Part shown: piece after piece, positions 47,662 through 59,616 of the stretch | Position numbering within the stretch: the first letter of the stretch is position 1 | How the letters are laid out: each line of letters opens with the position of its first letter | Assembly: GCF_024166365.1 (NCBI RefSeq) | Contig: NC_064827.1 | Coordinates: forward strand, 54,278,635 to 54,342,634 | Source: Elephas maximus indicus | Lineage: Eukaryota > Chordata > Mammalia > Proboscidea > Elephantidae | DNA length: 64,000 nt | Direction: 5' to 3' | Translations under genes and position numbers: made by a program | The notes under the pieces: model-generated | Told to the model about the DNA's origin: nothing | What the model saw: only the letters and a program-made list of their open reading frames with translations | Databases searched by the model: none

Positions 47662-48388
47662 TTTCTTTCTTGATAAAAAAAAAACCTGTATTTTATATTT
47701 AACAGTCAGGCAGCAAGATGCTCAGGAATGTTAGGACCAGAGGAAGCTTGATTATTTCAGATTAATATGGTAATCTCATTTCCTTTTGCCACTGATGATA
47801 CAGAGCTAGGCATATGACCTAGTTCTGGAAAATGAAAATGAATCTAAAATGGGGCTTCTAAGAAAGTTCCTCACCCTTAAGAAGGGAATTAAACAGGGAC
47901 ATGACCTATTTCCCTGCTTCTTGAAAACTGAATTTTCAGTGTGAATTGAATGAATTTGGAGTTCCCAGCACACTGACAATAGCTGAGAAAAAGGGGGGTG
48001 GGGGACAAGAAAAACCTGGTGTACTCAATGACTTTTATAACCTCGAGATGCCTAACCTATAGATTTCTTGTTATGTGACGTAATAAATACTTTACTGTAT
48101 AAAACACTTAACTTGTGATTTCTGTAAGCTGCATCCAAAGGAATCCAGACTGATACCAAAGCCTATCACAAGGGTCTCCTTCTTACCAGAAATTCCCGAT
48201 TCAAGGAGATAAGGTAAAAACTTCCACTGAGTTACAGGAAACATATGCCCTGTTTTGTCTTGAATACTCCTAGTGGGGTGTTTCCAAGCATAATTGTCAA
48301 TAGCACCCTCTTTTATTCTCAAACGTGCCTAAGTTTGGAAGAAAAATTTTGTATCCCGATGTCTATTTCACTTTAACCCTTCTGATAG
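47662..48388. other. Unassigned intergenic stretch
   Basis: No gene. 47800-47900 ('catatgacctagttctggaa') hints at an ancient repeat of unknown family. Confidence 0.4.
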
Positions 48389-48389
48389 T

Positions 48390-48549
48390 TTTATTTTATA
48401 TTGTCTTCTGCTTATATAATAAATATATGTATTCCCTACTAAATTGTAAACTTCTACAGGGCAAGGACTTTGCCTTTTTCATCTTTGTATATACCCACAA
48501 CACTGAGTGAACTTATATGGCATCAAAATTTAGCAAAGGGCCTGGCACA
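48390..48549 (+). mobile_element. L2 LINE 3' end
   Basis: 'actaaattgtaaacttctac', 'agggcaaggactttgccttt' and 'agcaaagggcctggcacat' are the standard end of L2. Cut by the RTE that follows. Confidence 0.65.
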
Positions 48550-49400
48550 TGTTGTTGTTGTTAGGTGCCATTGGTTCCGACTCATACCAACACTATGTAC
48601 AACAGAACAAAACACTACCTGGTCCTGCTCCATCTTTACAATCATTGTTATGCTTCAGCCCATTGTTGCAACCACTGTGTCAATCCATCTCATTAAGGAT
48701 CTTCCTCTTTTCACCGACCCTCTACTTTACCAAACATGGTGTCCTTCTCCAGGGACTCATCCCTCCTGATAACATGTCCAAAGAATATGAGACGTAGTCT
48801 CAACATCCTTGCTTATAAGGATCATTTTGGCTTGTACTTCTTCCAAGACAGATTTGTTTGTTCTTTTGGCAGTCCATGGTACATTCAATATTCTTCACCA
48901 ACACCACAATTCAAAGGCTTCAATTTTTCTTGTCTTTTTTATTCACTGTCCAGCTTTCACATGCATAGAAGGAGATTGAAGCTTGGGCCAGGTGCACCTT
49001 AGTCTTCAAGGTGACATCTTTGCTTTATAACACTTTAAAGAGATCTTTGTAGCAGATTTGCCCAATGCAATATATCTTTTCATTTCTTGACTGCTGCTTC
49101 CATGGGTGTTGATTGTGGATCCAAGTAAAATGAAATCCTTGACAACTTCAGTCTTTTCCCCCTTTATCATGATGTGGCTTATTGGTCCACTCATGAGAAT
49201 TTTTGTTTTCTTTATGTTAAGATGTAATCCATACTGAAGGCTGTGGTCTTTGTTATTCATCAGCAGGTGCTTCAAGCCCTCTTCACTTGCAGCAAGCAAG
49301 GTTGTGTCATCTGCATGTCACAGGTTGTTAATGAGCCTTCCTCCAATCCTGATGCCTCATTCTTCTTCATACAGTCCAGCTTCTCAGATTATTTGCTCAG

Positions 49401-49434
49401 TATAAAAAAAAAAAAAAATTTTTTTTTTTTATAC
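49401..49434. repeat. A(14)T(12) insertion in the RTE
   Basis: Other RTE copies read 'gctcagcatacagattg' here. This one has 'tata', 14 A, 12 T and 'tata' before 'cagactg', suggesting a short duplication around a palindromic A/T insert. Confidence 0.55.
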
Positions 49435-50115
49435 AGACTGAATAGGTATGGTGAAAGGATACAACCTTGACACACACCTTTCCTGACTTTAAACCACACA
49501 GTATACTCTTGTTCTGTTCAAACAACTGCCTCTTGATCTATGTACAGGTTCCTCATGAGCACGATTAAGTGTTCTGGAATTCCCATTCTTCACAACGTTA
49601 TCCATAATTTGTTATGATCCACGCAGTCAAACACTTTAACATAGTCAATAAAACACAGGAAAGCATCTTTCTGGTATTCTTTTTCACCCAGGATCATCTG
49701 ACATCAGCAATGATATCCCTGGTTCCACGTCCTCTTCTGAATCTGACTTAAAGTTCTAGCAGTTGCCTGTTGATATATTGCTGCAGCCACTTTTGAATGA
49801 TCTTCAACAAAATTTTACTTGCATGTGATATTGATATTGTTCAATAATTTCCACATTCGGTGGAATCACCTTTCTTGGGAATAGGCATAAATATAGATCT
49901 CTTCCAGTCAGTTGGCAAGGTAGCTGCCTTCTAAATTTCTTGGCATAGATGAGTACTTCCAGCGCTGCATCTGTTTGTTGAAACATCTCAGTTGTTATTC
50001 TGTCAATTTCTGGAGCCTTGTTTTTCAACAATGCCTTCAATGCAGCTTGGACTTCTTTCAGTACCATTGGTTCCTGATCATATGCTACCTCCTAAAATGG
50101 CTAAACATCAACCAA

Positions 50116-50162
50116 TTCTTTTTAGTATAAAAAAAAAAGAAATTTTTTTTCTTTTTAGTATA
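50116..50162. repeat. A/T insertion with perfect 14-bp direct repeat
   Basis: 'ttctttttagtata' occurs at 50116-50129 and 50149-50162. Between them is a 19-bp insert of A9, G, A3, T6. Other RTE copies have the target once ('ttctttttggtataatgac'). Confidence 0.8.
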
Positions 50163-51446
50163 GTGACTGTGTATTCCTTCCATCTTCTTTTGATGCTTCC
50201 TGAGTCGTTTAATATTTTCCTCATAGAATGCAACTCAAGGCTTGAATTTTTTCTTCAGTCCTTTCAGCTTGAGAAATGCCCAGAGTGCTCTTCCCTTTGG
50301 TTTTCTATCTCCAGGTCTTTGCACATGTCATTATAATCTTCACTTTGTCTTCTCAAGCTGCCCTTGGAATTCTTCTGTTCAGCTCTTTTACTTCATCATT
50401 TCTTCTTTCACTTTAGCTACTTGGCATTCAAGAGCAAGATCTAGAGTCTCTTCTGACATCCATTTTGGTCTTTTCTTTCTTTCCTGTCTTTTTAATGACC
50501 TCTTTTTGCGTTCTTCATGTATGATGTCCTTGATGTCATTCCACAATTGTCTGGTTTTCAGTCATTAGTGTTCAACACATCAAATCCGTTCTTGAGATGG
50601 TCTCTAAATTCAGGTGGGATATACTCAAGGTCATACTTTGCCTCTTGTCAACTTGTTTTGATTTTCTTTAGTTTCACCTTGAACTTGCATATGAGCAATT
50701 GATGGCCTTTTCCACAGTAGGCCCCTGGCCTTGTTCTGACTGAGGACATTGAGCTTTTCCATCATCTCTTCCCACAGATGTAGTCAATTTGATTCCTGTG
50801 TATTCCATCTGGTGAGATCCCCATGTATAGTCACTATTTATGTTGGTGAAAAAAGGTATTCACAATGAAAAAGTCATTGGTCTTGCAAAAAAATAAAGAG
50901 AACTGAAAAAATGGAAATAATTAAATGATTATACATGCTATATAACTGAAGTGCAATTCATTGTTCCTCTTTGCAAATTAAGTGTCCCATCCCTTTGTTT
51001 CATACTGTGTTTAATACAAGTGACTTAAAGTGTCCTCATTAAAGTGAACGTTCTCCTAACTAAGGCCTACACAATTCTGGAGGTGTTGGGATAATATAAA
51101 TGTGGAGATAGTTAAAATATTAAGACCTGGAGGTGGCACAGCAGAGTCAAGGAGACAGAAAGGTGACTGAGAGGGGAGGAAGTTGGGAAGTTGAGAATTC
51201 CATAAGTTTCACACACACAACTTTGGTTATTGCACCTTTATGTTACTTCACCCCACGAAGAAACAATGTACCTTGCACTCATTTGCCATTGTATATAAAA
51301 GGTCACTATAAGTCAGAATTGACTTGATGGCAACAGGTCTATAAAGGTCATTATGAAAACCTCTGACAATGGGAATTGGCTCTTACTCATAGGAAATACA
51401 GAGTAAAGTGAATCTCTGATCTACATCCTCCAACATTGTCATTAAC

Positions 51447-53705
51447 CTGAAAGAAAAAAAAAAAGACCAGAAGATAAGCTAGATAACTGAGATAGTCTAA
51501 AAATTAAACACTTATGTTCATCAAAAGACTTCACCAAAGGAGTAAAAAGAGAACATAAAGACTGGGAAAAAAAAAATTTTGCTATGAGAAATCTGACAAA
51601 GGTCTAATGTCAAAATCTGTAGGAAAATCCAATACCTCTACAACAAAAAGACCAACAATCCAATTAAAAAATGGGCAAAGGATATGAACAGACACTTCAC
51701 CAAAAAAGACATTCAGGCAGCTAACAGTCGCTATCACTAGCCATTAGAGAAATGCAAATTGAAACTATGAGATACCATCTCACCCCAACATTACTGCCAT
51801 GAATCAAAAAAGCAGAAAATAACAAATGTTGGCAAGACTGCAGGGAAACTGGAACTCCTATGTACTGTTGGTGGGAATGTAAAATGTTATAACTGTTTTG
51901 GAAAATGATATGCCACTTCCTTAAAAAGCTAGAAATAGAAATACCATATGACCCAGTAGTCCCACTCCTAGGAATATATCCTAGAGAAATAAGAGCTGTC
52001 ACAGGAGTAGACATATGCACACCCACGTTCACTGCAACATTATTCACGATAGCAAAAAGATGGAAACAACCTAAGTGGCCATCAACAGATGAATGGATAA
52101 ACAAACTATGATACACAAACACAATGGAATACTATGCAACAATAAAGAACAATGATAAATCTACAAAACATCTCACAACACGAATGAATCTGGAGGACAT
52201 TATGCTGAGTTAAATAAGTCAATCACAAAAGGACAAATAGTGTATGAGACAACTATTATAAAAACTCATGAAAAGGTTTACACATAGAAAGAAACAATCT
52301 TTAACGGTTACTAGGGAAGGGGAGTGAGGAGGGAAAAACACTAACTAGACAATAGATAAGTGGTAACTTTGGTGAATGGTAAGACAGTGCACAACAGTGG
52401 GAAAGTCAGCACAGCTTGACAAAGGCAAGGCCATAGAAGATTCATATACATATCCAAACTCCCTGAGGGACTGAATTGCTGGGCTGAGGGCTGGAGACCA
52501 TCGTCTCAGGGGTATCTAGCTCAATTGGCGTAACATAGTTTACAAAGAAAATGTTCTACATCCTACTTTGGTGAGTAGCGTCTAGGGTCTTAAAAGCTTG
52601 TGAGTAGCCATCTAAGATACTCCACTGGTCCCATAATGTCTTGAGCAAGGGAGAATGAAGAAAACCAAAGACACAAGGGAAAGATTAGTCCAAAGAATTA
52701 ATGGATCACAACTACCACAGCCTCTACCAGACTGAGTTCAGCACAACTAGATGGTGCCCAGCTACCACCACCAACTGCTCTGACAGGGATTACAATCGAG
52801 GGTCCCGGACAGACCTGGAGAAAAATGTAGAACAGAATCACAAAAAAAGACCAGACTTACTAGTCTGACAGAGACTGGAGAAACCCCGAGAGTGTGGTCC
52901 CCTGACACCTTTTTAACTCAGCACTGAAGTCACTCCTGATGTTCACCTTTAGTCAAAGATTAGACAGGCCCATAAAACAAAATGAGAATAAATGGGCACA
53001 CCAGCCTAGGGGCAAGGACAATAAGGCAGGAGGGAACAGGAAAGCTGGTAATGGGGAACCCAAGGTTGAGAAGGAGAGAGTGTTGATATGTCTTGGGGTT
53101 GGCAACTGTCTTGGGCCTCTAGTGCTGCTATAACAGAAATATCACAAGTAGATGGCTTTAACAAAGAGAAATTTATTCTCTCACTGTTTAGTAGGCTACA
53201 AGTCCAAATTCCAGGCATCAGCTCCGGGGCAAGGCTTTCTCTCTCTGTCGGCTCTGGAGGAATGTTCTTGTCATTAGTCTTCCCTTGGTCTGGGAGCATC
53301 TCAGCATAGGAACCTCAGGTCCAAAGGACTCGCTCTCATCTGGGCTCTGCTTGCTTGGTGGTAGAAGGTTCCCAACTCTCTGCCTGCTTCCCTTTCCTTT
53401 TATCTCTTGAGAGATAAAAGGTGGTGCAGGCCAGGGAAACTGCCTGTACATTGGATCAGGGAGATGACCTGAGTGGTGGTGTTACAATCCCACCCTAATC
53501 CTCTTAACATAAAATTGTGGAGGACAACTACAGAATACTGGGAATCATGGGCTAACCAAGTTGATACACACATTTTTAGGGGGACATAATTCAATCCATG
53601 GCAGCAACCAATGTCACAGAACAATGTGTTTATTAATTGTTTAATAAGAAATTAATTTTCTCTGGAAACTTTCATCTAAGGTACAATCAACAAAAAAAAG
53701 AAAAT
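51447..53705 (+). mobile_element. L1 3' half inside unit C
   Basis: About 1.76 kb of L1 without its inserted LTR. It starts in ORF2 ('caaaagacttcaccaaagga') and keeps an open stretch with [19 protein letters not shown] (51930-51990). The 3' UTR from about 52200 has the purine-rich block, 'ccatctaagatactccactg' and 'aaagaccagacttactagtc'; the end is 'gaaactttcatctaaggtac' plus A-rich. Units B and A show the same place without it (near 41490). Confidence 0.88.
53107..53603 (-). mobile_element. Fossil solo MaLR LTR inside the L1
   Basis: A single LTR of about 497 bp with TG...CA ends, of the same family as 24687-25225. The 5-bp repeat 'gcaac' flanks it (53102-53106, 53604-53608). The host L1 resumes in register after it. 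No internal sequence remains, so it is a solo LTR left by recombination or loss. Confidence 0.85.
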
Positions 53706-53912
53706 TGGAAAGTTGCCAAGAATTCAATAGGAAACAGTTTCACTTCTACTTGTTGCATTATTTTTTCCTATTTTCCCATTTTAAAATATCGTGACATCAT
53801 CAAATTGCCCAATAAATTAACACGTGAAAATATACACGATATACCATTAATTCGAAATAGTGGGTTATAAAACAAGAAAAGTATTGGGCTTTCAAACATT
53901 TATTATATGTAG

Positions 53913-54075
53913 TACAAACCTTGGTGGCGTAGTGGCTAAGAGCTATGGCTGCTAACCAAAAGGTCAACAGTTCGAATCCACTAGGTGCTCCTTAGAAATT
54001 CCATGGGGCAGCTCTACTCTGTCCTATAGGGCTGCTATGATTTGGAATTGACTCAACAGCAACGGGTTTGTTTTT
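53913..54075 (+). repeat. AfroSINE
   Basis: 'acaaaccttggtggcgtagt' to 'cagcaacgggtttgttttt'. Units A and B lack it. Confidence 0.93.
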
Positions 54076-55064
54076 TGTTTGGTTTTAGTATATGTGTAGA
54101 AATATATCAAAATATCAGTAGTTATATCTGAAATTATGGATGATTCATTTCCCCCTTTGGGATCTTCTCAATTTTCCAAATTTTCTATAATGAGTATGTA
54201 TTTTTTATATAATCAGACAAAAACCTAATTCAAATAAAAATTACTGTTATAAGTTATATACAATTAGCTCTTTGAGACATTATCCCTAATGTACCTAAAA
54301 GTTACTACCTTCAGCAAGATTTAAGGTTCAACTTTAAATCACTTCTGGGATTACAGAGTCTCTTAGAAGAAAACAAAAGAGGATTTAAATTGGCTGCCAG
54401 AGCCACTGCGGGTTCTCTGGAAAAGTTTAGGCTCAAAGGTTAGAGGATACTTAAATGGCAGATTGTTTATTATTGATACAAATTTATGAACTGAAATTGG
54501 GGGTAAAAGCTTTATTTTTCATCCATCTTCCTCACCACTACTAGCAGTCATCTGGAATCGTGGGATATTGACTGTGTGTTCTAGAGCACGGCTATAACTC
54601 AAAGAGAAGAAAGCTAAGAAATCAATTAATTTGAGGAGAAGCAGCTAGAGCAATTTCAGTATTGTGGGCAAAAGAAGTTAGTGAAATACTGGGGATGATG
54701 AGCAGAGATATTCATGCTGTGTCTAAAATGGCTTCCTTGATTTGAAAGTTGAAGTCCCAATCAACCACGTTACCTATCGTAAGTGAAGAAGTTGAGGATC
54801 CTACACTAATACACTGATGTTTAAATGAGGTAGACTAGAGCAAAGTTGGAAAGAGTTATTTTCAGAAAGGAGAGTGGATATGGAGACTAGGAATTCTGAA
54901 CAACTTATCTGGAAAGGTTTAGATAAAATAGTGGGAAAAAATCATAGGGTTAATGGGTGAAGGAAATAACTTGGATGCCTACAAACATCACTTTAAGTTA
55001 GTTGTTTCTCCTTACCACGGAAAATGAAAGAACTTAAGCCTAGGAGCTCAGGTTACACTAACTA

Positions 55065-55300
55065 AACTATATTGTACACTTCCTTCTGTGCCAAAAACTT
55101 TCAGGTATGTTATGTTAATTCTTACAACAGCCCCATAAAGTAGGTACTGCTACCCCATCTTATATGGGACACATTATGCTCAGAGATGTTAAGTGTTTTG
55201 CCCAGGGTTTGCCCTATTAATAATCCACAAAGTTAAGAATGAATTCTATGCCTTCTGACTCCAAGACAGCTGCTCTTTCCATTAAGATACAGTTCTTCTG
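55065..55300 (-). repeat. MIR SINE in unit C
   Basis: The best preserved of the three: 'ttaattcttacaacagcccc', 'aaagtaggtactgctacccc' and 'gcccagggtttgccctatta'. Confidence 0.7.
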
Positions 55301-55428
55301 CAAAAAGACACCTTACTAGCATTCAGAAGAAATGGGTAAGAGGTTCCTAGAAATTATTAGAACATTTAGGGTAAGAAGCTGAATGAATCAATACCAGCAG
55401 TCAGCCTATTTCTCATATAGAAGCTACT

Positions 55429-55568
55429 ACAAGTTAAATGGGCTCAAACATAGCAGCAGTTGTAAGGATGGTGCAGAACCAGGCATTGTTTTGTTCTGTT
55501 GTACACAGGGTCACTATGAGCCAAAACTGACTCCAGAGCATCTAACGACAACAAAAACACAAGTTAAA
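55429..55568 (+). mobile_element. RTE 3' fragment with 10-bp target duplication
   Basis: A 120-bp end (55439-55558: 'tgggctcaaacatagcagca' to 'atctaacgacaacaaaaac') is flanked by 'acaagttaaa' at 55429-55438 and 55559-55568. Found only in unit C. Confidence 0.93.
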
Positions 55569-56527
55569 AGCTCAAAGATGCAGTTGTAGTCCCAGAAACA
55601 AAGAACTGAACTTGGTACCCTCACAGCAGTATTAGTGGAAAAAAAAAAAAAAAAAAAGATAATTCTCAAGACCATGTAAAAAAAAAAAGGAAAAAAAGAC
55701 TTAATTCTAACAGGCTTAGTATTGCTCATTATCAGCTCCTTTTGGGGTTCATAGGTGCTCGTTTAATTCAACAAGCATTGGTGATCACCTGCCAGAGATG
55801 TCTCATACTGTGACAAACACAGGTGTTTTATAAGCAATGGATGTAAGACGCAATATTTGGTGCTTAAAACTTCCTCATGAGGAAACCTTCCATGGTAAGT
55901 GGGCATAGCCTGTTTCAAGAGATTCTTTGGGTTTGATCAGGGAGTCTGGGTGAGTAAATTTTTTTTACAAACAACTAATGTTGTCTCTTCTTGGTAAACA
56001 TGGGGTGAAGAGTGATGAACGCTTCACGAATCATAGCTTTCAAGCAGAGTGTGCTTTCTTTTTGTAGGTGATGTCCAATGGTGAGGATCAACCTAAGGAC
56101 AGAGCCTTTGGGGAGAGACAGACAAAATCTGGAGAATCAAGAAACTGAATTTTTACCTCCTTAAGGCAGAAAGAAAGAAAGAAGCAGAGGTAACAATCCC
56201 CTATTGTTTCCCCATGGTCCCTTTGACCCCCCAGGTATATTCTCTGTGTTTCTTTTTATTGTGTGATACTATTGGAGGCCTTATTTTGCATCCCATCTGT
56301 GCTGCTACCCTTGGCCATATTCTAAATGGTGGTTTCTAGAATCCTTTCGCAAGAATTCAGGCTATGTCATTATATTTCTTAATAGTGAGTGTACGTGTGA
56401 GATTTATTGGTTGAAATCAGAGCACTAAATAGCATTAAATTAGACTATATAACATAAAACAAGAGAAATCTCCTCTCCAATTTCCTGTCCATTGACTGTT
56501 TTACTTCCTACTCAGGTTTTAGAGAAA

Positions 56528-56832
56528 ATCAGGGTCAAGCTTCTGGAAATCCTTGCCACCATTCCCTTCCAAGGAGCCCTTGTAGTGCAGTGATTAAAGC
56601 ACTTGGCTGCTAACCAAAAGGTCAGTGGTTCTAAACCCACCAGCCGCTCTGCGGGAGATAGATGTGGCAGCCTGCTTCTGTAAAGATTACAGCTTTGGAA
56701 ATCCTATGGGGCAGTTCTACTCTGTTCTATAGGGTCACTATGAGTCAAAATCGACTTCACAGCAGCGAGTTTGGTTTTTTTGGTTTGAGGGTCAAACTTC
56801 TAGAAGTCCTTGCCACCATTCCTTTCCAAGGA
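56528..56832 (+). repeat. AfroSINE within a long direct repeat
   Basis: A long-form SINE (56573-56785) lies between two copies of a roughly 44-bp sequence ('agggtcaagcttctggaaat...ttccaagg' at about 56529-56572, and again at about 56788-56831) that differ at about four places. This is far longer than a usual target duplication. Confidence 0.8.
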
Positions 56833-56875
56833 AAATTTGAGAATATTTGATTTTTATAGTCATAATATATACAGG

Positions 56876-56955
56876 AGCCCTGGTACGCAATCGTTACAGC
56901 GATGGATCGCTAACTGAAAGGTCAGCAGTTCAAACCCCTAGCACCTCCACACAAA
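56876..56955 (+). repeat. AfroSINE head fragment
   Basis: 'aggagccctggtacgcaatc' to 'gtcagcagttcaaacccc'. Only the tRNA-like head is present, which is unusual because truncation normally removes the head. Confidence 0.8.
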
Positions 56956-57309
56956 GTATATAGGTTTTAATTAAGAACAATTTGGGAAAATATGGAGAAG
57001 ATAAAGAAAATTATTAATGCCCCAAGCCCCACATTCCATAGAAAACCATAGTGAAATTTTTGGCGTAGTTCTTTCCAGCCATATATATGCAAAATTATAA
57101 TCACTGATATTATTATGAAACTTCCTTTTTTGTTTAATATTTTATCACGAGCTTTTTTGTCTCTTATCCTTACTTACCTCTTCTCCAATTTGCACTGGTG
57201 ATATTCAGTGTGATGGTACATTCTCTCATAATCCATACTACCTACCATATGCCAGAATTCTAGCAACCTAGAGGAAAAAAATTACAGAAAATGTTGAAGT
57301 ATGAACTTG

Positions 57310-57780
57310 AAACATGGTAGTATACACAATGTCATTAATTTTTCTTATTCTACTCTATGATTGGATTTTTGGGGGAAAAATGTTAAATAGTAATAATGCT
57401 AGCTTTGAATTTTTGGAAAAGACCTCTAGAGTCTAGCCATTTGGAATTATGTCAACCAATTATTTTAGAGAGTAACTATGATTTTACTGATGTATCCTCT
57501 ATGTCTAGATTACTAAGAGTTTTTAAAAGGAATGAATGTTGCATTCTATCAAATGCTTTTTGGTATCTAGTTAGATGACAGTGTAGGTTATTTTTGTTAC
57601 CTATTCGTTTTAAATATCGATAGATTTCCAAGTATTAATTTAGAATTTCAAGTATGCACGAAATAAGTTATACCACTTCAACATATAGTTTGGATATTCT
57701 TTGCAATCTTTGCATATGTATTCATAAATAGGATGGATATCCACAGTAGTATTCTGTCTTTGGCAATTTGGGGTAATCGT
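57310..57780 (-). mobile_element. Old L1 ORF2 scrap shared with unit B
   Basis: 'gaatgttgcattctatcaaa', 'ctagattactaagagttttt' and 'tagttagatgacagtgtagg' match 44535-45050. Confidence 0.55.
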
Positions 57781-58192
57781 TCTTAATTCTTTTTTTCCGC
57801 CTTTTCCATTCCTTCTCATATTTTCAATTGCTGAACTCTGCCTACCTAAAAGTTAGCCCTACATCATCAGAAATGCAACTGTATTCCAACTGTTTCATAT
57901 TTACTCTGTAAAACACCCAAACATGATTATAGACTCATTATATAAAGAACTATGTCTTATACTCTGTTGTACTATCACTGTGGTTGCTTGTATTCACTGG
58001 ACTGTGGTTAGAGAATGAGATTATTTCTTGCTAATCTTATCCTCATCCCAGAACCACTCATTTTCATTGGACTTTTTGTATCAAGACAGCTTGAAGACAC
58101 CACTCATTGGCTGGTCATAGATGGCAGCCCTCCTAATTTCCTGTAAGGGAGAAGAAAGAAAGAAGTGTAGAAATCTGTGATAAGTAGAATGG

Positions 58193-58450
58193 TGCAGTGG
58201 TTAAGAGGGCTGAAATAGAATTAGCTATCTGACTCTGGAGCCAGACAACTGGATACTGAATTCTAGCTTAAGCATTTATAATCTGTGTGACCTTGGGTAA
58301 CGTACATTTATTTTTCTGTCTCTGTTTTATCCTCTATAAAATGGGAGTAAAATGGTATTGTTTCACAGAGTTGACTTGAAAATTAAATGACTTAACATGT
58401 TATGTGCTTACAACAGTGCAGTGTGCTTACAACAAAAGTAAGTGCTCAAG
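58193..58450 (+). repeat. MIR SINE in unit C
   Basis: 'gtgcagtggttaagagggct', 'gactctggagccagacaact', 'ctgtgtgaccttgggtaacg' and 'ctataaaatgggagtaaaat'. Counterpart of 7213-7490. Confidence 0.85.
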
Positions 58451-58965
58451 GGGGGAATAATTAGCTGTTATCTATTCAGCCACATACTGAAGCTTCATGG
58501 CCAGAAATAAAAATAATACAGAAGATCTAGGAATGCATTCCAAAGCAACAAATGCAAAAGTTGAGAAAAAAGTGTACATCAATAAGTACTTATAAAATGA
58601 TATGAACTTGCCTGAAAACGCCTAAAATATGCACCTAAGAGGTAGGCGGTAGAGAAAGAAAACTAGAGAACTTAGAATGATTAGAAAAATACAAAGTTAC
58701 GAAGAAAGACAGTTCTAGGTGACTTACATTAAAGATGGGGATCCCAGGTCCTGAGGAAAACTGTACGTAATGGCAACCAAGGATCCTCAGTGCCTGGAAG
58801 GACCTGGGTGGGATCTAGACTACAATGACTCTCAGACACTTAGTTGGTTAGATGTCCCACTGGGAACAGAAAGTGCTCACTGACTATTATGGTCCCAAAT
58901 TCAATACTCTTTCACTAAAAAAAAAATCTGAATTTTTTTTTCTTTCTGAGCCAGTTAGGTAAACA

Positions 58966-59065
58966 AAAAATATATATACTTAATATTATTATAAAAATAT
59001 ATACTTAATATGATTATATTATATATTTTATTATATTATATTGCATTATATCATATATACTATAA
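58966..59065. repeat. TA-rich low-complexity block
   Basis: Imperfect TATAT/ATTATA repeats; unit A has ordinary sequence here (near 8395). Confidence 0.75.
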
Positions 59066-59074
59066 TTTTAGATG

Positions 59075-59245
59075 CCATGTTGTAATCACCTAGTATACCA
59101 GGCACCTAACAGAGTTTATCTAATTTAATTCTCACAACAAACTGCCAAAGAGTTATTGTTTTCCTACCATTTTTCAGTGAGCTAGCTGAGACTTAGAAAA
59201 GGTAAGTAACTTAACAAATTCATGCACAGGATAAACGGCGTGGTA
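59075..59245 (-). repeat. MIR-like SINE in unit C
   Basis: 'atttaattctcacaacaaac' and 'gctgagacttagaaaaggta' match 8420-8580. Confidence 0.65.
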
Positions 59246-59601
59246 CTGAACCTACATATTTTAAATTACAGCCAGCTTTATTAAAATGTAGTTTTAATTT
59301 CAACATATTTAATAATAAAGAGATTTTTATGTAAACATATTTGAAAGTAGTTTGTCCCTAAATTACATTTAATTAGAGACCTGGCAGTTCCCAGCCTCTG
59401 CTGCTATGTGAACCTAAGTAGTACTGATGCCTTATTGCCTCTGATTCACTGCTAATAAAATTAATATAATATCCCTGCACTTCCTGATTCCTGGAGCTGT
59501 TCTAAGAATCAAACAAAATAATAAAATTAATTATTGGATTTTTTGAAAATCTACAATAAAACTTCAAATTTTCCTGAGTCATGTCCTTTTCTAAACCCTG
59601 C

Positions 59602-59603
59602 AG
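59602..59603 (+). promoter_or_regulatory. Candidate splice acceptor of receptor 2 coding exon
   Basis: 'taaaccctgcag|gtgac' sits 13 bases before the ATG and matches the acceptor before receptor 1. Confidence 0.5.
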
Positions 59604-59616
59604 GTGACTTCATCAC

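Larger units (their letters stand above)
48550..50890 (-). mobile_element. RTE LINE, 5'-truncated, with two A/T inserts
   Basis: From the 3' tail at the left to the endonuclease region near 50880. The minus strand shows HGSSSQEMKRYIALGKSA near 49080 and EVQAALKALLKNKAPEIDRITTEMFQQTDAAL near 50050 (broken here into overlapping frames). It carries A/T insertions at 49401-49434 and 50116-50162. It ends a few bases before unit C starts. Confidence 0.9.

Noticed and set aside
51721-52122. 133-codon minus-strand frame
   Set aside because: Exact antisense of the L1 ORF2 end; the sense strand carries the recognisable L1 peptide.
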